A stretch of DNA of 31,788 nt, from contig JALQPE010002762.1 in NCBI GenBank assembly GCA_030407315.1, positions 1-31,788 of the forward strand. The letters run 5' to 3'. The position numbers and the translations under genes were made by a program. This DNA comes from Asparagopsis taxiformis. Lineage: Eukaryota > Rhodophyta > Florideophyceae > Bonnemaisoniales > Bonnemaisoniaceae. Under the pieces are notes generated by a model. The model did no database searches, was not told the origin of the DNA, and saw nothing but the letters and a program-made list of their open reading frames with translations. Shown here piece by piece: positions 1 through 10,913 of this stretch (its first letter is position 1; each line of letters opens with the position of its first letter).

Positions 1-1836
1 TCAGGTGTCGACAGCGAGGTACAACCCGTCACGGCGCGAGGGCTCAGCTTGGCGGCGGCGCGATAAGGTGTCCCATTCCGTGTGCCTCTCTGAGGGGCGT
101 TTCCGTGGGACGGCCCGAATTGCTAGCTAGCCGGGCCAGCCCGCCTTCGCGATGCCAGCGTCGCTCCCCTTTTTTCGCGCGAAAAATATGTCGCTGGTTC
201 CAACGCACTCCGCGGTCCCTGAGGTAGTCGGGAGCCAGATAGGCAGCGCTTCATTGCGCTAGGCCAGACCCTTCTCGAACTTCGGGAGACTTGCATTGAT
301 CACGCGCGCGACGATATTGCGTGGGCGACGACGTGGCGGCGCGTGGCGCGAATGCGGCGAAAATTACCGGGCGCGAACGTCGAGTATTGCGTGGCGAAAC
401 GAAAACGAAAGCTTGCGTGGCGCATAGCGACGATTCTTGTGTGGCGCATAAGTGGGCGGCCCAAACGTGAGCGGGGGTAGGATGCCATGAAGGCGCACCG
501 AAAACACTTACGCGGCAGGCGTGCGAGCGCTCGTGGGGCGACTCAGACGTGTGCAAAATACAAATGTAGACGGCCGTCAAATCGAGCGCGGTAATTTCGC
601 GTATCCCGTGACTCGTGGCGCTGGCGCTCAGTACCTAAGTTAAACCTAGGGCGACCATTGTACAGATGCGCGCGTGTCATTCCAATAAACGTCGCGCATG
701 GAGCATCGATTCGCCCTGCACTGCGGGGGTATAGAGTATCAGCGGCGATGGCCAGTTATGCGGCGCAGCGGCGTCGCCTGGCGTCTCGCTTGTTCTTCCG
801 GTGTGCGTCGCCACGTTTTTTAGTTCGTGATGTGTGGCCCCGCGTGCGCGCAGGAGTGCGCTTGATCGCGGCATCACTTTTGCCGTGGTTCACCTGTCGG
901 CAGAGCTCTTACGAGTCCGCGGCTGGCGGTGATTTGTCGAACGCGTCTCTGGTCAAGCCCTGTCGGTCGTCAATTGCGTGGCGTGCGGGGATTGCATCCT
1001 ACGGTTCCTGAGTCGCGCGCTCTGGCGCCTCGGCGGTGCGGTTCGCTGCGTGTCATCGCGCTTCTCCCTGCGGGCGGTACCTTCGGCGGGTTCTTTCGGC
1101 GGTTGCGCGGCGTTGCAGGCTGGCTCGCGGTATCGTGCGCGGGGGCCTTAGGCGTGCGTCGGTTCAGGTCTTTTCGGAAACGTGCGACCACGGCGCGGCA
1201 GCGAGCTCTCGGGCTCCCACGTATCGTCGCGCGGCGAATAATCCTTTCCACCTTACGCGGAAGACGGACGCGCCAGCGTCATCGATGCCTTCGGCCGTTA
1301 GTTTTCAATCATAAATTTCGCGGCGCCCCGTACTCTGACTCCGGGTTGACTTTGCGCGTATCATCGAGGTCGCGTTCGTCCCGCCGTGTCGCGTCGTCGG
1401 CGTTCTCCGCGTCGTTGGTATCTTCCTCGCCGCCGGGCGAATTAGGCGCGCTTGTCGCATCACGCGGCGCGAAGCGGATACGATCGAGCTAACGAGTTCG
1501 GGTACGCCGTCTATTACGATTTCGGTAAGTATGGCCATGACAACCTATTACGGGAAAAGGGCAAGACGGGGTAATCAGTTTCGATGCGCGCGTCTCTTCA
1601 CTTCGCTTGCGCTTGCGTCGTCGCTCCCACGCGCGGTATCCAGTACACTTGGTCACCCACCTTAAATCCTTATTCACCGCGCGTACACTGCGGTCGAAGT
1701 CCCGTTTATATCGCGCTGCGCCTTCTTCAACGCGCTCGCCGCGCGCCGTAGGCGTCTGATAGCCGCGCTAGGAATTCCATACTAGGAATGGCGTACTGGC
1801 GAATCGTGTCCACTTGTTCCGTACCAGCGACACAGG
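1..1836 (-). mobile_element. Truncated, decayed Ty3/gypsy (chromovirus) fragment
   Basis: The reverse complement of this stretch aligns by eye with the large gypsy element further along, from inside its integrase (about 16296) through the chromodomain to the spacer near 24185. Shared landmarks are GTEQVDTIR, EFLARLS, IDGVPELVSS, VFRVRWK, DDTWEPE and the block around 61-180, which matches 24004-24120. The copy diverges at many bases and carries indels, so it is an older relative and not a duplicate of the main element. Homology stops sharply near 1836, where AT-richer DNA begins. The other end continues past base 1, so LTR and length cannot be judged. No intact reading frame survives. Confidence 0.85.
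1190..1836 (-). pseudogene. Gypsy pol remnant: integrase C-terminus and chromodomain
   Basis: This is the broken 3' end of a gypsy pol gene. Reading on the minus strand, GTEQVDTIR (about 1800-1830) is followed by the GPY/F-like module with PFPVIGCHGHTY (about 1540-1580), then IDGVPELVSS (about 1490-1515), then a chromodomain with VFRVRWK and DDTWEPE (about 1200-1270). At least two single-base indels hit the chromodomain alone: one base is missing in the AAAAC-TAACGG stretch relative to the main element, and one is gained in AAAGGATTATTCG. The catalytic D,D,E part of integrase is absent because the fragment is truncated. Confidence 0.8.
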
Positions 1837-1987
1837 TAAACACTGATTTCGCTATGAACAGAACGTACTTTCCAAACCAGAATCCAACTTTCTGAAGTTG
1901 ATTGAACATGAGAGATGTTTTTTCATATTGATTGAATAGGATAACAAAGTTGATTGAACTACTCGTGTCGTCGAAGACGAGGCGTTT
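1837..1987. other. Gene-free junction with three TTGATTGAA repeats
   Basis: This AT-rich stretch joins the gypsy fragment to the end of the DUF7869-like pseudogene. The 9-mer TTGATTGAA occurs three times, at 1898-1906, 1928-1936 and 1950-1958. It may be 3' sequence of the neighbouring element. No terminal inverted repeat was found. Confidence 0.5.
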
Positions 1988-4161
1988 TTACTTCGGAATA
2001 GACGCCAGGCCTGACCTGATCTCTTTCTCTACCCCAGCTCTTATCATCTTGTTTGTTAGTGAAGGGAACTCTGCAATGACGGTGTCAACCGAAATATGTC
2101 CCTTCCAAGCCACTGTTGTTCTCCCCTTGCGAAGCATGGCAGGCCTATACTTACCTGACCATGCGTCTCTTCCATCGTAGACCTCGTACCACCGAACACA
2201 CAGCTGACAAATAACCCCTTCGTTGTTTTTCTTACAACTCATAATTTGTCCTAGCCAGAACGGCATCTCAGTAGTACAGTCTTCTCCATTTACAGCCACG
2301 AAGCGATTCACCGAGTAGGGCAAGTCTGATAGTGGTATGCAATCTGCAGTCGACATGAGTTCCTCCTCCATCGGACGACGTTCCGATTCCCTTTTCGATA
2401 CATGCCATTCATCTAGAACATTCGGTGAGGTTCCAATGAAAAGATCTCCCTTTCCTCATAAACCTGTCGTAGAAGCTCATGTAGCTGATCCATTTTAGAA
2501 TTGTTATTCACCCTGCTCTCTTCCGAACGAAAACGGAGCAGGACCTCATGTCGATCTGGAGGAGAACGTATGATATTACTCGGTGTTCGTTTCAGTTCAG
2601 GAGGCTTAACCAGGAAACCTTCAGCCCCGGAGTGAGAACTGGGGAGGCTTCCAGTTGTCTTCACAAAATATCTTAACATCGCATGCAGTTCTGTAGAAGT
2701 CATAACTTTTTCCTGTATCTTGGGATCGGTGAAACCTGAAGTATCTGAATTTTGAGAAAGCATGCACTTTTCCAACCGAATTCTCACTCCGGCAGAGACC
2801 GGAGAAGTTTGCCACGTGCAACATACGAGAGACAGAGGGTTCCGGAGTATAGGACACTCTGAGTTGTTCAACTAAATCTTCCATAGTGACGGCGTTGTGG
2901 GAACGTAGCCTGCGAGAGGTACAGCTAAAGCCTGGTCGATGTCTGCATGGGTGTGGCCGATGGGTAGGAAAGAAGCATGTACTTCTTCAAACACACCCCA
3001 AGCAAGAGACATTCTAGATAGCAAAACAGAAACGTGTTCTTGTTCTCTCTCGTGCAATTGTCTACCTGCAAGTACAGTGTTCCCTGAAGACTCGAACCCA
3101 TAGCCTTTTTGTAAGAGTCCTGTGAATTGCCTCGATGATTGATTTGCCCCAGTTTCGAATTCAGCAGTAAGTGTGTACAACGAAAGATGCTTTCGGACAC
3201 CATGTTCGAGAACACCTATGAGTCTCACCTTCAAACTATGACCAACAGTCGCTTTTGTACATACCGTGAAATGGGGAAGACCGTATCCTGATTGATCAGC
3301 CCCGTCTACGATCAGAGACGTGAACCTGGAGGGATATAGTGACGCTTCTTCACACTTCTTTTGATACTCCCTGCGTTCCCGTGCCACCATCTCGATATGA
3401 CGCTGGCGACGTTCCAGAAGCGGAGCAGTGCGTTGAATATCTGTCCCGATGGCTTCCAGTTTATCACGTATGTACTCACATTCCGAACATTTCGTGAACC
3501 TCTGGACACGCCGAACCTTGATATTCGCGCAAAAACGTGTTCCAGGTGTTGTAGAAGTGCTCTTCAAAGTTGGTGGGTTCCGGTTCGGAGTATAATAACG
3601 TAAATTGGTCGCAGAACACTCTCGTACACAGCCTTCTTCTCGAAAAGAGGCAGATGCTTCTCTCCACTGTCTGGCATCATATCAGCAGTCGAGGCAGACA
3701 AGCGTTCAAGGAAGCGATCACTGCATCTCTATGTGGAGAGCCAGAAATTCGTTTTCGGAGAAGCCATAAATGGAAGACTCCCATTCTGGCAAGCTTTCTT
3801 TACCGAGGTCTGCAGGTGTCGTGAAAACTTGAAGCTGTACTCTAGGAATTCGCAACCACAGGCTTCCCAGAGAAGTAGAACCGGTTACTGTTTGGTTCCA
3901 GTAGAGCGTGCAGATACCTGCGGCGATCGTCCCTGTTGTACAACAAAACTCGTTCTGCTTCTTCATTCCGAAGGAAAACATGGTCGGTTTTCTGAAGCAT
4001 CCCTTATTGCAGCATGGTATTCTTCTTATATCTGTTTTGGGCAGTGACAAACTGAACTTCACCCGCCTCTCTAGCATGCTGCTCTTTCGACGAACTGAAC
4101 TGGACCTCGTCACACTTTCATAATTCTTCCTGTGTTGTAGTCGTGAAAATGGTTTATACAT
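1988..4161 (-). pseudogene. DUF7869-like protein, putative RNase H-fold nuclease, frameshifted
   Basis: Read on the minus strand through several frames, one long protein is recognisable. Near the N-terminus is CCNKGCF (about 3995-4015), then RRRYLHALLEP, a CEFL..F.FSR block and KCSECEYIRDKL (about 3455-3490). The core has LIVDGADQSGYG (about 3283-3318), LQVDNCTRENKN (about 3037-3072) and FLPIGHTHADIDQ (about 2932-2970). It continues as MEDLVEQL and SGLCR, then KFRYFRF, and ends in a separate domain (1988-2371) with EMPFWLGQI and VRWYEVYDG. The core motif pattern is the one I recall from DUF7869 proteins, which are repetitive in animal and algal genomes. Three acidic motif positions suggest a DDE/RNase H-like fold, but that is inference. 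Frame jumps around 3980, 3570, 3030, 2870, 2750 and 2400 show decay or unrecognised introns. Confidence 0.7.
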
Positions 4162-4696
4162 CGAAGCCGTGGATCGGAAGAGTCGGAAGAAGTACCCACT
4201 ATTCCATGCATCACTTCATCGTGGCTACGCGGCACAGATATGGTTTCAACAGAAGGAGCGTGTTCTGATTCGGAGTCCCTAGAAAAGAGATTTACATGTA
4301 TGATTCGGCTTTCTCCAGTGCGTCATTCCTAGCTTCGGCGAGATGAAAACGCGGAGCCATCTGCTGTGGGGAGCAGAACGAATGATCTCTGAACGGTAGT
4401 AGATTTGCAGGTAGCGTGGAAAAGAGATGGCTGCAAGACGAGTATATCGGTTGATCAAGATGCATGGTGAGTAGGATGACACCGGTGAGACGTTCATCTA
4501 ATATGGATGCAGAGTGGCCTCCTCGACGGCGATAGTTGGCCCAGGATACAGCGCCAAATACCTATGTCAAATCAATCTCTGTTGTGAATGGAGTACGGCT
4601 GATTGTTTGATTTGTGCTCTTCATGCGCCCATGATTACGGGGAAAAATGACAACAATCTTTCCTCTCTGAAGGTTTACAAATGGTACGAAACAGAG
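4162..4696. other. Gap between two minus-strand pseudogenes
   Basis: No recognisable gene. A minus-strand frame at about 4120-4290 (VPRSHDEVMHG, TSSDSSDPR) runs into the DUF7869-like gene and may be its degraded N-terminal leader. The minus-strand frame at 4279-4497 has no recognisable domain. The upstream methyltransferase pseudogene ends at 4697. Confidence 0.4.
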
Positions 4697-6731
4697 CTAA
4701 AGGTTTATGCAGCGGTTTTGTTCAAATCTGCCGAGCGAAACTATACGTAATAAGACTAAGACAACGGCCTCATCTTGTTCAAGTCCCATGCGAATATCCC
4801 GTTCAGCCCTTTCAAGTTCCAGGAGGAGGTTCAATACCACCGTATTTGTACGGGTAGGACAATCCAAACAACATTCGTTCGGTTCGAACATATAACAAGA
4901 TACAAGTTTCTGATCCTCACCTTGAAAGTTCGCTAGAGGTACATTGTGTATTGTAGTTTGGAACCTCTCATCACTAGTTCCTGCACAAGGAGAGACGCTT
5001 TTCCGACGACCTGATCCAAAATGTATAGTTCACAGAATATCCTCCTTTCAGTACTCTCTCTATTCCTTCGATAGTGGATTTACCGGCATTTGTATTATCA
5101 TCTTTTCCCTTTTTCTGTAGCGAACAGATTTTCGGTTGGCTTAGCAGAACGCCATCCTCTGCATGATTCCCTGTTCTCCTCTTCTTCGATCCGATACGTG
5201 ATCTCAGATCATTATGATACAAAGCATCGGCAATAGAACGAAGTCTTTCATGAGCGAGACGGAAAATCTGGGTACTAGCTTCCACAACCACACATGAACG
5301 GGCTTCTCATCGCTGCGATCGCAGTAGTAAGTGTTTCCTCCGTAAACATCAATAACTGAACCCTCTCAGGACAAAACGTGTTGATTATCTCGGATAACAT
5401 TCCAATATGTTCTCTCTTTTAGAACAGGAGATTTTGTTCCTGGAGTGAGAAGCTTGTCTTTCGAAACGGGAATTCTGGACATTGCAGCGAATTTCCGTTT
5501 CGTTTCTGTTGGGACGAGGTGATATTGGCTTCGAAGGTCTGGCTTGAAACCGTCCTTACGATGTCCGGAGCCCTGGCAACAACTGCAAACTCGCACGCGT
5601 TTTGTGGAACATATCTCCGCGATGTGCTTGTACAGTGTTCGTGTCTTTCATGAATACGAAAGGGTATTCCGGACCGTCGAAACCGACGTTTCTCAGCTCA
5701 TGCAGGAATGCTGGAAAGTTTCGGAATGATACAAAACAGAAAACCAGCCACCTGGCTTCAAGGCTCTCCTTGCAAACTGGCATAATGCATTGATTTCCCT
5801 ATCACTTATGAAATTGTTATATGCGGTATTACGAAGGGATTTAGAATTCGGAGTTCCATACGGAGGGTCGGTAAGAACTAAATCCTGAAGAGGGTACTCA
5901 TCTGTCCATATTTCCTTGTCGAAGTCCTGCCATTTCATCTGATAGCATGTAATTCCCATTTCAAGAACGTAGTCTTTTCTTTCTGGCTCATTCGTACCAG
6001 ATGAACCGCGTTTAGAATGAAGGTTGAGGCGGTCTGAGTTGATACTAGGTGAAGCAGAGACATCGTTCTCTGTTATCATTCGGTCGACTGGAATAGAAGT
6101 TTTCGGTCCGGTGATAACCTTTCCAGAAGCGTCAACTTCATCTTGTACAGATTCTTGCGTTATCTGGCTCATCTTCGGTACCGAGACTATATCCTCATCA
6201 CATATTTCGGAGCCCTAGTTGAGGAACACTATCTTCCTTCGAGACATCTTTTTGTTTTCTCTTCTTTCGCGTCCCCTGTATCTGCATTTTCGTTATCGGC
6301 TACCGTCTTGCCAATTTCCTGACAGAAAGAATCGGGATCTGGGTCTTTTCGATGGCTTTCCCGATACTTCTTTTCCTTCATGGGAGCAATTTGAGGGCAA
6401 ACTTTCCGGTACTGCTTCAAAAGAGCACCCAGAATATTATAATCGTTTCCATGTTCTCCACAACATCAGTATCGAACTTTGATGAGCGAAGTAGATTCTG
6501 CTTGATTGATTCCATGCCCTTTGGCCATACCTGTCCTTCATGAAGAACCTCGAACTTACGCGCTTCTTTCATCGCTGCGCATGTGTATTCGTATTGCTGG
6601 AGGGTATCTTTGTATGATACTGGTTTGAATTTATTCAATCTGGAGATTCCCCGAAGCCTGTAAAGAGTATGAACTTGAACTTCTTCAGCATCAGTACCCG
6701 AAGCATTCATGAACTTGGTTGCAGATTTCAA
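4697..6731 (-). pseudogene. DNA methyltransferase with DPPY motif (probable N6-adenine), frameshifted
   Basis: The clearest segment (5693-6172) contains LVLTDPPYGTPNSKS (about 5840-5885), the catalytic motif IV of amino-methyltransferases; DPPY favours N6-adenine. It is followed by FARRALKPGGWFSVLYHSE. After frame jumps, RNVGFDGPEYPFVF (about 5640-5690) and YHLVPTETKRKF (about 5490-5530) continue it. Then a split motif I, VIDVYGG in one frame and TLTTAIAAM in the next (about 5300-5350), leads to EASTQIFRLAHERL (about 5240-5285). Motif IV before motif I is the beta-class order. An upstream segment (6229-6731; TLYRLRGISRLNKFKP) links it to the ParB-like region, and a tail with CCLDCPTRT ends at 4697. 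At least five frame changes make it non-functional as written. N4-cytosine specificity cannot be excluded. Confidence 0.75.
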
Positions 6732-6809
6732 AGATGTTAATTCACAAATTTGCGATACACGCGACAGTCAACGCTTTCATTGGGGTATTAGTACCCTTTC
6801 TCCGAGTTT

Positions 6810-7777
6810 TCAATGCCATACTGTTGCTAGAAGGAGGTTCTGCCAAGTCTGGATGCTCCGATTCATAATTGTTCCAATCTCTTCGATCACTCGCGCAGGA
6901 AGGCGCAATGCCGTCGCAGCAGTCTGTCTGACGGTGTTATCCTTGAGGTGGAGCAAACATCATATGCGGCAGCAACTTGTTTGGCTGTAGGTGGCTTTGA
7001 GGTCATGCTCTCCTGCATCCGGTGGGCTTCTTCTTTCATTCCGCTCAGGATATCATAGAACGTGGTTTCGACATATAGTGTTGCATCATGCTTTCGGTTC
7101 TGATGTCTGCCTAGTTGTTTCAGAACTTGGATAGAATGACCTCCTTTCAGTATCGTGACAGGCCACATAAAAGAGTCCCACCTCTCCGGTTCTCATCCAT
7201 TAGCTCCTGGATTGCAGTCAGTCTGTGCATACCGTCAACAACTCCGTACCAAACGGAACGGCATTCGGACTTCTTCTTTCGCCTCACTGTCAGAAAGAAA
7301 ATCACCCTGAGGACCGCGTATCGTTTTGAAAAAGTCAATAATGTGGCGCTGGAACGACCCGGTCAACTCGACTACGATCGCATTGTCGGAGCCCGAAATG
7401 AATCCATCAATTCCGTTTGTTTCATCTTGTTCTCGACATTGTGCTGACTTTATGTTTCCAGAAAATATCGACTTCAATCGCAACACACCAGAGCGCACTA
7501 CTTGTCGAACAGCAGTGAGTGGGATGCATGCCCGCGGATCAACACGTGTGTTCGTAGACCCTTCCATGACGTCTGCAAATAAGGCGGTATTAGTGTGCTT
7601 CATGGTGGAAGTACCCGGTTCCTCTTCTGGAGGACCTGATTTGGAACTGAGTCTGGACCCACTCCTCTTGAAGAATCTCGTCATGTCATCCAGTTCTGAA
7701 ATAATGAAGTGCCGGGTAAGAAATGAAGGGGAAACAGAAGCTATAAAACTCTGTATCAATTTCTCGCACTTTCGCAT
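6810..7777 (-). pseudogene. ParB-like nuclease/partition domain, upstream of the methyltransferase
   Basis: Three adjacent minus-strand frames give one coherent protein. First comes TAVRQVVRSGVLRLKSIF with SGSDNAIVVEL (about 7370-7510), then WYGVVDGMHRLTAIQEL (about 7200-7250), the signature G-x-HR strand of the ParB/sulfiredoxin-like fold. Next is WPVTILKGGHSIQVLKQL and PTAKQVAAAYD (about 6960-7165). A further frame, VRQTAATALRLPARVIEEIG (about 6855-6920), looks like the helix-turn-helix part that follows ParB domains, and stops at 6810. ParB-like domains joined to DNA methyltransferases are well known in phage and plasmid proteins. Spacing here suggests one original polypeptide with the methyltransferase downstream. 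The shifts near 7250 (+1 type) and 7165 (-1 type) are single-base events. The first residues are uncertain; MTRFFKRSG near 7684 could be the original start. Confidence 0.68.
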
Positions 7778-9044
7778 GAAGGACTTGAAATGATTGTCAT
7801 GAACGCCATACTCAAGTACAGTGTACTATGCATGGTGAAGCATCTTGGCCATGCAGGACACGACACGGCTCAAACCGGATTACGACGGCGGTGGTGGCCC
7901 GAGTATCGTGGTTCCCATTGCTTGGAAGACAATTGAAGTGGATAGGAGACGCAAGCACTCTCCCATGATTACCAGTCAGAAATATAAGTAGCGGGGTATT
8001 CTAAAAATTATATTGCGCCGGGCCGTGTCCATCCAGATGATGGAATGATTTGGCAATCTGATTTGCTATATTGCTCACAACACTTGGCATATTTTTTTCA
8101 TATTTCCCAGGAATGGCCCATCTCACCAGGACTATTTCCTATACAGGAAATGGGCCGTACACATCATCTTTTCGCTGCTAATAGCAGGAATGTCTGAACA
8201 GGTTTCGCCACCTTCCCCTCCGATACCAATATTACCGAACAGGTCTGAGTATCTTGCACACCGAAAACCCATTCTCATTTCCCCCATTGCAATGCCATTT
8301 TTCAGTAAACAGCGCAGCTACCAGGTTTCTTTCATCCCTTAATACATTCCATATCCTACATTACACCTTAGAGTACATTCCTACCCACTGCAACTTAGAC
8401 GATAAACAATGCATATTAGAAATAGAAACTCAGACCGAAAGAACATTATTATTGCTTGAACGGTGCACAAAGCAGGCCTGCCGAAAAGTAGTACGTTGTA
8501 CTGTTCTCAAACTACAGAAGCTTGATTCGATTTTTGTACAACTAAAATGGTGTTTACAAGGTTCAGGTGCAATAGCATGCACCTTGATACATATAAATGG
8601 TAGAACATTTACATTATGACTCCATTCAATGAACAGAATATTGTTCTACGAACATGTGGAATAATAACGGGAGCAGATAATGAATCGTTCCCACCAAGAG
8701 TATTCGGATTAGAGATCAGACAGATAACATGTCTTTCCACAGTCATTGCTGGTTGAACTACGACTGGCACGCTGGAATCCTTCAATTCAAGAGAGTTCCG
8801 GGCGTCCAATGAGATCGATGGATTCAAGGCTCATAATTCAAGAATACATCTCGTTCCGAAAAGTACAGAAAGCGCTCATTTGTGACATATTTACATCCTG
8901 AACGTTTATAACTGATTAGAAGCTGGTTCCCGTTCTGGTATAAAGCAGGACATGTGCTGCAAGTCCCCGACACTTTCGCCCCATACCACCTCCATCAACA
9001 ATGACCGAATCATCAGGATCTAAATAGACCGACTGTCTTTCGCG
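7778..9044. other. Gene-poor stretch between two opposed element genes
   Basis: No gene is recognised with confidence. Small inverted repeats are visible: AGTACA-G-TGTACT (near 7815), and ATTTCCT-atac-AGGAAAT nested between GGCCCAT and ATGGGCC (about 8113-8155). A plus-strand frame at 8254-8619 (121 codons; ERCTKQACRKVVRC) matches no family I know. Minus-strand frames at 8609-8827 and 8916-9140 are short and unrecognised. Since genes diverge from both sides, this could hold the 5' ends of two elements. Confidence 0.35.
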
Positions 9045-9548
9045 ATGAAAGGACAGGTGTCCTCTATCAGGAAGAGAAATCTGAACAGGGCAAAAATCAT
9101 AGCGAAAAAGTTCGAAGATGGAGAATTGCACAAGGTACAATGCTGTTCCCGGCGCTGCTTCGAAATTGCTGCCAGCGAAGATCTAGTAAGGGACTCATTT
9201 CGAGTAGTTGAGTATGACCGTACGAGACGACAGCGCTACTTAGTATCGTTATATGAGCCGGTGTCGGAAATGTACGCATATCGCGGGAGTGCCGTCTGCT
9301 ATCAATTCTTAACGCAGGTATTCGGCTTCTCCCGCGAGATGCAGTGGTCAAACAAAAAACCACTGAAAAAAGCTGCGCAACTGGCGATCGAGAAAAAAAA
9401 GGGGGGAGAGTGTGAACGTTGTGAGCGCTGTATGCGACTCCGCTCTCCATCTCCGCACCATCGAGTACCCGTGCCGGCAGACAAAGCGCATCAATCCGCG
9501 CCGAAAAATTCGCACATTGACACGTTCAGTGCACAGAAATCTGATATG
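9045..9548 (+). pseudogene. N-terminal part of a second DUF7869-like sequence, cut by the gypsy insertion
   Basis: The ATG at 9045 opens a frame with VQCCSRRCFEI, RRQRYLVSLYEP and VCYQFLTQVFGFSRE. These line up one by one with CCNKGCF, RRRYLHALLEP and the CEFL..F.FSR block of the minus-strand pseudogene at 1988-4161, so the two are diverged paralogues on opposite strands. A Cys-rich stretch (CERCERC) and low-complexity sequence follow. The frame enters the gypsy LTR at 9549. If the element and one ATATG are removed, it continues 16 codons beyond 28822 (DKHLRRKHS...) to a stop at 28871. The nuclease-like core motifs of the minus-strand copy are absent here, so this copy was probably internally deleted before the insertion. 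Confidence 0.7.
9544..9548. other. Gypsy target site duplication, left copy (ATATG)
   Basis: ATATG directly precedes the 5' LTR (TGTGATGC...) and is repeated at 28818-28822 directly after the 3' LTR (...TTCTACA). A 5-bp duplication is normal for Ty3/gypsy integrases. Confidence 0.9.
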
Positions 9549-10336
9549 TGTGATGCAATTTATGTTGCAAGCGCGCGCGCGGGTCGGAGCGATGCGTCGC
9601 GTTGAGTCCGCGTGCATCCGCGTTTAGTTAGTAAGCGAGCGTACGCGTGGCGATACAATTACGTGTCACGGCGCGCTTGCGCGAACGCGTACGATTGCGA
9701 GCTTGGCGCCACGTGTAGCGCCTTTTGCGAAATTCCCTTTATTTCCCCTTTTTGGGTTTTTTATGACGAAAGTCTTTTTCCCAATATTTCCTTTTTTTGC
9801 GTGCGAGCGAGCGGCCGCCGGCCGGCCACGGAAGGACAGTCTGTCCTTTAGTAGTTAGCTATTAATGGTCGTTTAGCTTCGCACCTTACCAATAAACAGT
9901 CAGCATCTTCGCAGCTACGAGTTAAGCGTTTAGCGAATCGCGAGGACCGATTGCGTTGAAACGTTGCGTGCGGGTTGCTCACGATCGCCGACGTTCGCGT
10001 GCGCGCTGCGCATAAACCGATCGTCGAACCGCGTCGCACCGCGATAGCGCGCGTTGCGTCGCACGCCACTAGGCCAGGGATTTACGACCCCTGTGTGGAT
10101 CGCGTTGTGCTCGAGTTTACTCGGTGATCTCACCCTGAGATCACGGCTTGCGCCGGCCCGCGAATCCCGTGTTGCGATCGTTCCCTACGCGTTCCGCCGT
10201 TGTACCACCCGTTCGCCAGCGCGACCGAGCGACGCGCGCGAACGCAAGTTCAACCAGCGCGTTACGGTTCACCTCGCCCTGACACGGCTGCAATTCTAGA
10301 ACTCCCTTAGCGATCGCCACACCGGCTGGTCCTACA
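9549..10336 (+). repeat. Gypsy 5' LTR
   Basis: It begins TGTGATGCAATT and ends GGTCCTACA (TG...CA). It matches 28004-28817 along its whole length apart from scattered substitutions and indels. Against the 3' LTR it lacks one TTAG unit near 9625 and a 19-bp GAACGCAAGTTCAACCAGC unit near 10255. Confidence 0.93.
9891..9896 (+). promoter_or_regulatory. Candidate polyadenylation signal in the gypsy 5' LTR
   Basis: AATAAA within the 5' LTR. The same hexamer is in the 3' LTR at 28352-28357, where it would serve the genomic transcript. Assigned from the hexamer and position only. Confidence 0.4.
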
Positions 10337-10338
10337 AC

Positions 10339-10354
10339 TGGTCTCTCGACCTAG
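10339..10354 (+). other. Candidate gypsy primer binding site
   Basis: TGGTCTCTCGACCTAG starts two bases after the 5' LTR. The leading TGG would pair with a tRNA CCA end. The implied tRNA could not be identified. Confidence 0.4.
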
Positions 10355-10913
10355 AATTGCGCGAACCGACGTGCGAACTCAGCGAAGCACAGAAACTCCG
10401 CTTAGGGAAAACACGGGACGCCAAACCTATCGCTTACTCTAATTCTTCTTTTATCCGTTCGTCGTGCGCGACAGCGAGGGCGATTGACGCGCGCGCGCGT
10501 ATCGCTATCCCGGAAGCGGTGCTATGGCCTCTCTGGTTTGTATAACTACCCTACCTCTACTACGACGATTCGCCGCGCGGAACGACGCGATCGAAGACGC
10601 AGCGCGTGCGCGCGCTAGTTCGCAACCCTAACGCGGGTTCGGCGGTGCCGAAAATATTGGGTTCGCGAGCGATCGAGACCCGTCTTCACGCGTTCCGAGC
10701 GAGGAAGAAGCCCTCCTGCGAGCGAACTCGTCCCCCTCACCCTTACTACGCGCGCCCGATACGCAGACAATTTTCGGGGAGCGCTTCCCTTTTTACTTGC
10801 CAATTTTTCGACGCGCCGACGCGAGATTTTGACGCGCGCCGAATTCCCCTTTCTCCTTCCCCATCATCCCCTTTTCCCTTTTCCCTAGGCGACGATCGAA
10901 CGCAACCGCGCCG
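10355..10913 (+). other. Gypsy leader (5' untranslated region)
   Basis: GC-rich leader between the primer site and the first gag ATG, with a pyrimidine-rich tract at about 10849-10887. A packaging signal would be expected here, but no specific structure was identified. Confidence 0.6.

Noticed and set aside
4697..7777. Spliceosomal introns as the cause of frame changes
   Set aside because: The protein-like segments abut or overlap by only a few bases at most joins, leaving no room for introns; single-base indels fit better, although an intron cannot be excluded in the longer gaps.
8254..8619. 121-codon plus-strand ORF with several cysteines
   Set aside because: No recognised family, no neighbour in the same frame, and composition like the surrounding non-coding DNA. 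Mentioned only as part of the gap.
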